Assembly (NCBI GenBank): GCA_009746045.1
Contig: RPFO01000448.1
Location: 901,501 to 942,816 of the forward strand
Length of the DNA: 41,316 nt
Direction of reading: 5' to 3'
Origin: Mesostigma viride
Taxonomy: Eukaryota; Streptophyta; Mesostigmatophyceae; Mesostigmatales; Mesostigmataceae
The position numbers and the translations under genes are program-made. The notes under the pieces are model-generated. The model was not told where the DNA came from. It did no database searches and was given only the letters and a program-made list of their open reading frames with translations. How positions within the stretch are numbered: position 1 is the stretch's first letter; every line of letters starts with the position of its first letter. Below, piece after piece: positions 36,367 through 41,316 of this stretch.

Positions 36367-38969
36367 TTAAGTAAGAACACTGCCGGTTGCGCGGCGGCCC
36401 TTCTCCGCAGACCACACTGCATATGCCGCCTGGATCGGCATGTCTTCGTATGAAGAGCTGCATGCAAAGATGCGGACCGCCACGTTCAGATGGCGCTCGA
36501 GAAGGCGGTTGCGAATATCGCTCTTAATGAAATTCATGTGGCTGAACCTCCGCTCATTCTCCACGCTGGTAAGAGGGAGGAGCAGCATCAACTCTGCCAG
36601 CTGCAGATACGCCCCCACAAACTCGTGCATGAGCGGGTTGGTCAACAAAACCTTCCACAACGCCCTTGCGGACGTGTACTCCTGGCTGTTGCTCTTCATC
36701 ATGAGCATAAAGGAGTCGAGCTGGTCATCCAGGAGGGACGGGGAAATCAGTGGGCCCACCTTCTTCCCATTCACCATGGTGACCCCCACAGCAAACTTGC
36801 GCTTGAGCACCTGAACTTGTTTCTGCACCTCGGCCACGTCGCGCTCCTTCTCAGTCCACCAGCCTGGCTGCAAAATGGACATCGCGGAGAGCAGACCGTT
36901 TGGTGGGAATCGGATATCGAAGTCGTCCAGCACCACCTTGGCCGCAGCGGTAGCCTGCTCCTGCGCAGCAATTACGCGGAGTCTGAACTCCTCCTCCGTG
37001 ACACTTGCCACTGAAACGTAGCGAGCCCGAGAACCCGAGGCCTCGTGCACCGTTTGACATGTTACCGGGTGTTCCATTTCCTGGCAGTTGCGGAAAACCT
37101 CGCCGCGGTCGGTGAGAAAGGGTGACGTGTCGGCATCCAAGTCTATAAACCCCTTCCAGAGGGTCCCAGTGAACACCTTGGGCCCTTCCACATACTCATC
37201 ACGGATTGTTGTCTTGCAGTCCTCGATCGCATGGGCAAGGGTGTCGAGCTGCAGGTCCTGCTGCTGGCACTGCTTGACCAAGAAATTCATGGCATCCAGC
37301 ATGCGCGCGAACACGACCACCCCGAGCTGGGTGTCAATGTCCAGCATGTTGGCTAGCAAGTCCTGTGCTGCTGCCATTTGCTCCACTTCCTTGTGTTGGT
37401 AGGTGGCCAAGCACATGGCGATCGCAGGATACTCAATGCGGAACGTGTTGAGGCACCCCTGCACGCTAAGCCAGCGTGTGTCGGACACGCGCTGCAGCTT
37501 CCGGCCACCCGTGCCCAGCATCCCCTGCCACATCTTCAGTTGCTCTGACTTCATGGCTGAGTGCGCCACCCAGTTGTGTGCTGACTTGAGGATTGACTCC
37601 ACCCGCGCAAACAAGGAGTTCCCCTTGAGCTCGTTCGCTATCAGGCTGAGCTTGTGCGGCGCGCAGTGCATGGGCACGAGGAAGGGTGCATTGCTCATCA
37701 AGAGCTTCTTCCCGACACCCTTCCGCTGCCCCATCATCACCGATGCCCCATCTGACCCGAAGCCAACCAGCTTCACCACGAGCTGATCGTCCGTGATTCC
37801 GAGCATGCCTCGCATTACTATGCACAGCTCGTTGTGCAGGGAGAGGGCGTCCACCGCAGTCACCTTTTTTAGCGTGACAAACTCCTGCTGCTTTATTCCA
37901 TCCTCCACAAAAGCCACCTCCACCGACATGAATTCTACGTTATCATTGGCCTTGGACTCATCGACGGTGACCGCGACATACCTAGCCGCGGCGACCCTTG
38001 CCTTAAGGTCAGCAAGCAACACGGCATCCAACGCCTCCGCCATCTCCCAACCTGAGCCGTCAGTCCAATGGTGGGAGGGGAGCGCGTCCCTCATCTCCTC
38101 GTATTCGCAAAGGAGCGTTGGCAGCGACTCATAATCAGTCATAGGCTTACCCTTCGCCAGGGTGTACGCCATCGCCTTGAACTGCTTGAGCTTAAGTCGG
38201 TCGGACTTGCTCAGCTGACCAGGGGGGGGGCAAACTCGCCCATGACCGTCTGCCTCTGCCGGCTCTGCGTGCTCCTCTCCTCCCCTGAATACACCCGCAG
38301 GCACTCGCTCTTCTCCTTCGCAATGGCGGCCACGTGAGAGTCAGCCACAACGTGTGTCTTGAAAGTGTCGATCTTGAAAACCTTGGTCCCCCTACCCAGC
38401 CCGATGGTGACCTTGGCATCACGGCAAGGGCCGCAGTATGCTTCGTCCTTCTCTTCGTCATAGCGCAACCATGGGAAACGCAGCCCCCATTCGGGTTTCC
38501 ACTTCCTATTGGCATCCGCGCCCTTCCAATCCCTCTTGGCAGGTGGCGCTACGAAAATGGAAAGCAGCACCAAGGAAATGAGGGGCGCATCACATCCATT
38601 CGAAGGCACATCGGACCCCACTTCCCCGTCCATGACCTTAATGCTGACCTTGATGTAGTTCGCGTCTGCCCCTATCACCTCGGGATGTTCGGGCGCCCCC
38701 TCACTCTCTACCCGCCGAGCAGCAGCCCGCGTCTCCTTCGACCTAAGCCTTTTCGCCTCCTCGGGAGCGATCTCTACCGTCGCCTTGGTTTTCCCAACGA
38801 CAATGGAGGCTCCATTCGGACCTGGAAAGATTGGTTTGCATCGCATTCCGGCTGGGAGGGCCAAAGGCTTCCGGCCAAGCCCGGTGCCATAAAACACACT
38901 ATTTCTTCTCTCTCCTCCCCTCACTACCTGCGGCGGCCCAGGTGGCCTAAACGGCCCAGCGTCTGCCAT
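36367..38969 (-). pseudogene. hAT transposase, split by a frameshift in a C9 tract
   Basis: Two overlapping minus-strand frames make one transposase of about 860 residues. Upstream frame (38969-38211): basic N terminus, then a zinc-finger-like segment (EAYCGPCRD .. FKTHVVADSHV; CX2C..HX5H). Downstream frame (from about 38229 to stop 36367): VTVDESKAND and GFGSDGASVMMG (two acidic catalytic-type positions), MHCAPHKLSL (CxxH), DTRWLSVQGCLN (RW), and SVENERRFSHMNFIKSDIR with its Glu and the hAT dimerisation region. The frames meet at nine C (plus-strand G at 38222-38230), where one base in or out shifts frame. This could be a true inactivating indel, a homopolymer error, or frameshift expression. 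A pyrimidine tract and TTTTCGTAG near 38551 hint at a small intron in the first part. Relatives include the ZNF862/KIAA1586-like hAT group by motif style. Confidence 0.9.
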
Positions 38970-39539
38970 GGATTTTTCCTACTTGGTAAATTAACAACAA
39001 CGATTACTAGTGCCGAAAGTCGAAACACATTAGTCAATGCAGTATGGCTGGCGAGTGACTTAATACTGAGGCGCCAGGCCGCCACTCGCCAGCTGTTATA
39101 TGAGCCAGCTGTCGTGAAAATGCAGTTAATGAAATGCACACAAGCTGCAGTCTGCACAGTGCACTCTCCGTGCTCTGGTCTCGGGCAGCGGGCCACTTGC
39201 CACTTGGCACTTGGCCGCCGGCCGGGCTCTACGTACTGTACATGCACTATGCAGTCAGTCAGTCATAGTAGTACTCATAGTAGTAGTCTAGTACTAGGGA
39301 GGCTTGTGGCGGAACGCCGACCGGAAGACCGGCTGACACCGCCAATTGTGGCGTAACCTGTACTAGAGTAAACTTCAGGCACGGCCACCCTGTGGCGAAA
39401 CGAAACTACGAAGTAGAACAGCACGGCCAAATTGTGGCTTCTTGGGAGCCCTGTCAAAGTGGGTGGCAACGCCACATTTTGCCAAAAAAAGTGCCACACC
39501 GCCACATTTGGCGGTGTATCGCCACTAAAAAAAACACTG
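38970..39539. other. Right end of the hAT element: promoter side and subterminal repeats
   Basis: This is the upstream side of the transposase. From about 39303 inward-pointing words CTTGTGGCG, AATTGTGGCG, CCTGTGGCG and AATTGTGGC occur. Reverse-orientation copies (CGCCACA and CCGCCACA) lie within 80 bases of the terminus. No ORF of note. Confidence 0.6.
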
Positions 39540-39547
39540 GTTAAGGC
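39540..39547 (+). repeat. Target-site duplication GTTAAGGC, right copy
   Basis: Matches the left copy base for base. Seven of its bases are also the first bases of the right palindrome arm, which shows that the insertion site was the arm/loop border. Confidence 0.97.
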
Positions 39548-41275
39548 CCTCGGCCGGGCGATGACGGGGCGATGACGGGGCGTTGACGCTCGTGATGAAT
39601 AGGACCTGTTTGATAGGCGGCGGCTATTGCTAATATATAGGTCGGATATTTGTGTACCACCCCCCTCCTTCCCGCGGCAGGTACGCAGCGACCCGCTGTT
39701 GTCCTGGCTGCAATTGTGTATCACTTGTACGGTATTTGTGTATCACTTGTACGGTATTTGTGTATCACTTGTCCTCCTTCCCGCGGCAGGTACGCAGCGA
39801 CCCGCTGTTGTCCTGGCTGCAATTGTGTATCACTTGTACGGTATTTGTGTATTACTTGTACGGTATTTGTGTATCACTTGTCCTCCTTCCCACGGCAGGT
39901 ACGCAGCGACCCGCTGTTGTCCTGGCTGCAATTGTGTATCACTTGTACGGTATTTGTGTATCACTTGTACGGTATTTGTGTATCACTTGTCCTCCTTCCC
40001 ACGGCAGGTACGCAGCGACCCGCTGTTGTCCTGGCTGCAATTGTGTATTACTTGTACGGTATTTGTGTATCACTTGTCCTCCTTCCCACGGCAGGTACGC
40101 AGCGACCCGCTGTTGTCCTGGCTGCAATTGTGTATCACTTGTACGGTATTTGTGTACCACCCCCCTCCTTCCCACGGCAGGTACGCAGCGCCCGGCTGTT
40201 GTCCTGGCTGCAGTTGTGTACCACCTGTACGGTATTTGTGTACCACCACCCTCCATGGCCCATGCAGCCCGGCCCGGCATCGTGCCGTCGCCGACCCGAC
40301 AACGTTTTCTCGAACAACACGAATTTGAATTTTAGGGACTGGAGCGGCTGGCACGGTAGCGGCACGACCAACGGAACAAGAGAACCGAGAAACTGTGGCC
40401 GTCAGGAGGATAAAGGTTTCAAGGCGCATGCGTTTGAGGCTAGCCAGAACCGAATGCGAGGTTTTACTTTATCAAACCGATGTATATCAATGTGGCCAGA
40501 ATTCTTTTCCAGTTGCGGGGTCGTGTGTCGCCAATTTGTTGTTGGGCCGGGCACTTTAATCGTGATTGCAAGAAGTCAGTTCACGACGCCGTTAGCGTGG
40601 CATTTATGTACAGCAATTCATCGTTCGGCTTCTTTATCCTATCGGCAACTCCTCACGACGTGTGAGCGTGAGTCGGTTGTCGTGTGAATGGACACTTTCT
40701 GGGAAAGTAAGTCACTAGAGTGCCAATTTCACCGATCGCAAAACATTTACCCAGTTTGGGCAGATAGACCTGGCTAAATACGAGGGCGAGCGGAAGTAAT
40801 TGTTGATGCATAGCCATCTGCTTCCTGCGCTTTGTAATTGTAATGAGTTGTTCGCAAATTGGCGTCTCTAGCGGTTACTCCTCTGTGCACAGCTGGCGAC
40901 CAAGAAGACTTCATTGGCAGCCGGACTGCGGATGCGCGTCGTTGGAATATTAGCAACGTTAACATGTTTGCTGCGTTTTTTGTGAAGCTTGTCTAGCCGA
41001 CTGCATTTGGGAGACTTGGCAAGGTTGCCTCCAATCGTTGAAGTCACAACCTGGGTGTCAATTCACGTTTACTAGCCACGGTCATAGTAACATTCTAATG
41101 GCATTTGTCCCAGTTTCAACATGGGTTTTCACTCTGATCTGATGGAGTGAAGGGCCTAGCTCCGTGGTTTTGTGTCATTGTAGCAGTTTAGTCGCCTGCT
41201 AACGTAGTGAATCTTCCATCCCACCTCTCCCACCCCCACCCGCACTTCTCCTACTTCTCTCTCTCTCTCTCTCTT

Positions 41276-41315
<40 letters not shown>

Positions 41316-41316
41316 T
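39541..41316 (-). repeat. Right arm of the giant palindrome (runs off the window)
   Basis: Reverse complement of 33578-35353, continuous to the window end inside the (CT)n run. The mirrored tandem block is at 39654-40254. Because the window ends here, the outer limit of the palindrome is not known. The CT tract carries variants (TCTTCTCTTC near 41271, CCCTCT at the end) not mirrored exactly on the left. Confidence 0.98.

Larger units (their letters stand above)
35420..39539 (-). mobile_element. hAT DNA transposon, 4120 bp, complete ends
   Basis: Both ends carry the inverted terminal sequence CAGTGTTTTTTTTA (14 of 14 identical). They are flanked by perfect 8-bp target-site duplications, the hallmark of hAT elements. 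The only coding region is a minus-strand transposase with BED/TTF-like finger, catalytic-type motifs and a hAT dimerisation segment. Multiple TGTGGCG words sit near both ends. The element is inserted at the loop edge of a large palindrome. The clean target duplication and intact termini suggest a fairly recent insertion. Confidence 0.96.

Overview
The window is nuclear eukaryotic DNA, most likely from a green alga (chlorophyte or another member of Viridiplantae). The evidence is spliceosomal introns with GT/AG borders and matching phases, a ZCCHC8/PSP-type nuclear RNA-surveillance protein, a secreted expansin/EG45-like double-psi beta-barrel protein, a hAT DNA transposon, and a very heavy load of microsatellites and minisatellites. 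The species cannot be fixed from sequence alone. Most long open frames here are artefacts of stop-free simple repeats. All exon models below were built by hand from splice signals and reading phase.

Layout. 1-871: C-rich and (GGAA)n repeats. 1509-7785 (minus): a TPR protein gene with an N-terminal signal peptide or anchor; one intron carries about 0.9 kb of G-rich satellite. 7786-10761: the shared upstream region of two divergent genes, occupied by a 2.3 kb inverted-repeat element (669-bp arms, 959-bp loop). 10762-about 19204 (plus): a ZCCHC8 homologue with CCHC knuckle, PSP domain and a long proline-rich tail. 19543-24323: a repeat-rich block with a 1.2 kb (ACTC/ACGC/ATTC)n array, (ATT)n, a decayed coiled-coil ORF, copies of a dispersed repeat with a hairpin and microsatellite tail, and a perfect 1.17 kb (GGAA)n array. 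24943-28252 (minus): a six-exon secreted expansin-like gene. 28253-33440: no secure gene; several minisatellites and a third copy of the dispersed repeat. 33578-41316: a giant palindrome with arms of at least 1.7 kb that are almost identical. A 4120-bp hAT transposon sits at its apex with a perfect 8-bp target-site duplication and a transposase split by a frameshift in a C9 tract.

The three host genes have no obvious common pathway: nuclear RNA decay, a secretory-route TPR protein and a secreted wall-type protein. The most unusual content is structural. There are two long, nearly perfect inverted repeats, one in a divergent promoter region and one with a transposon at its loop. There is also evidence that at least one giant microsatellite grew from the 3' tail of a dispersed, probably retroposed, repeat.
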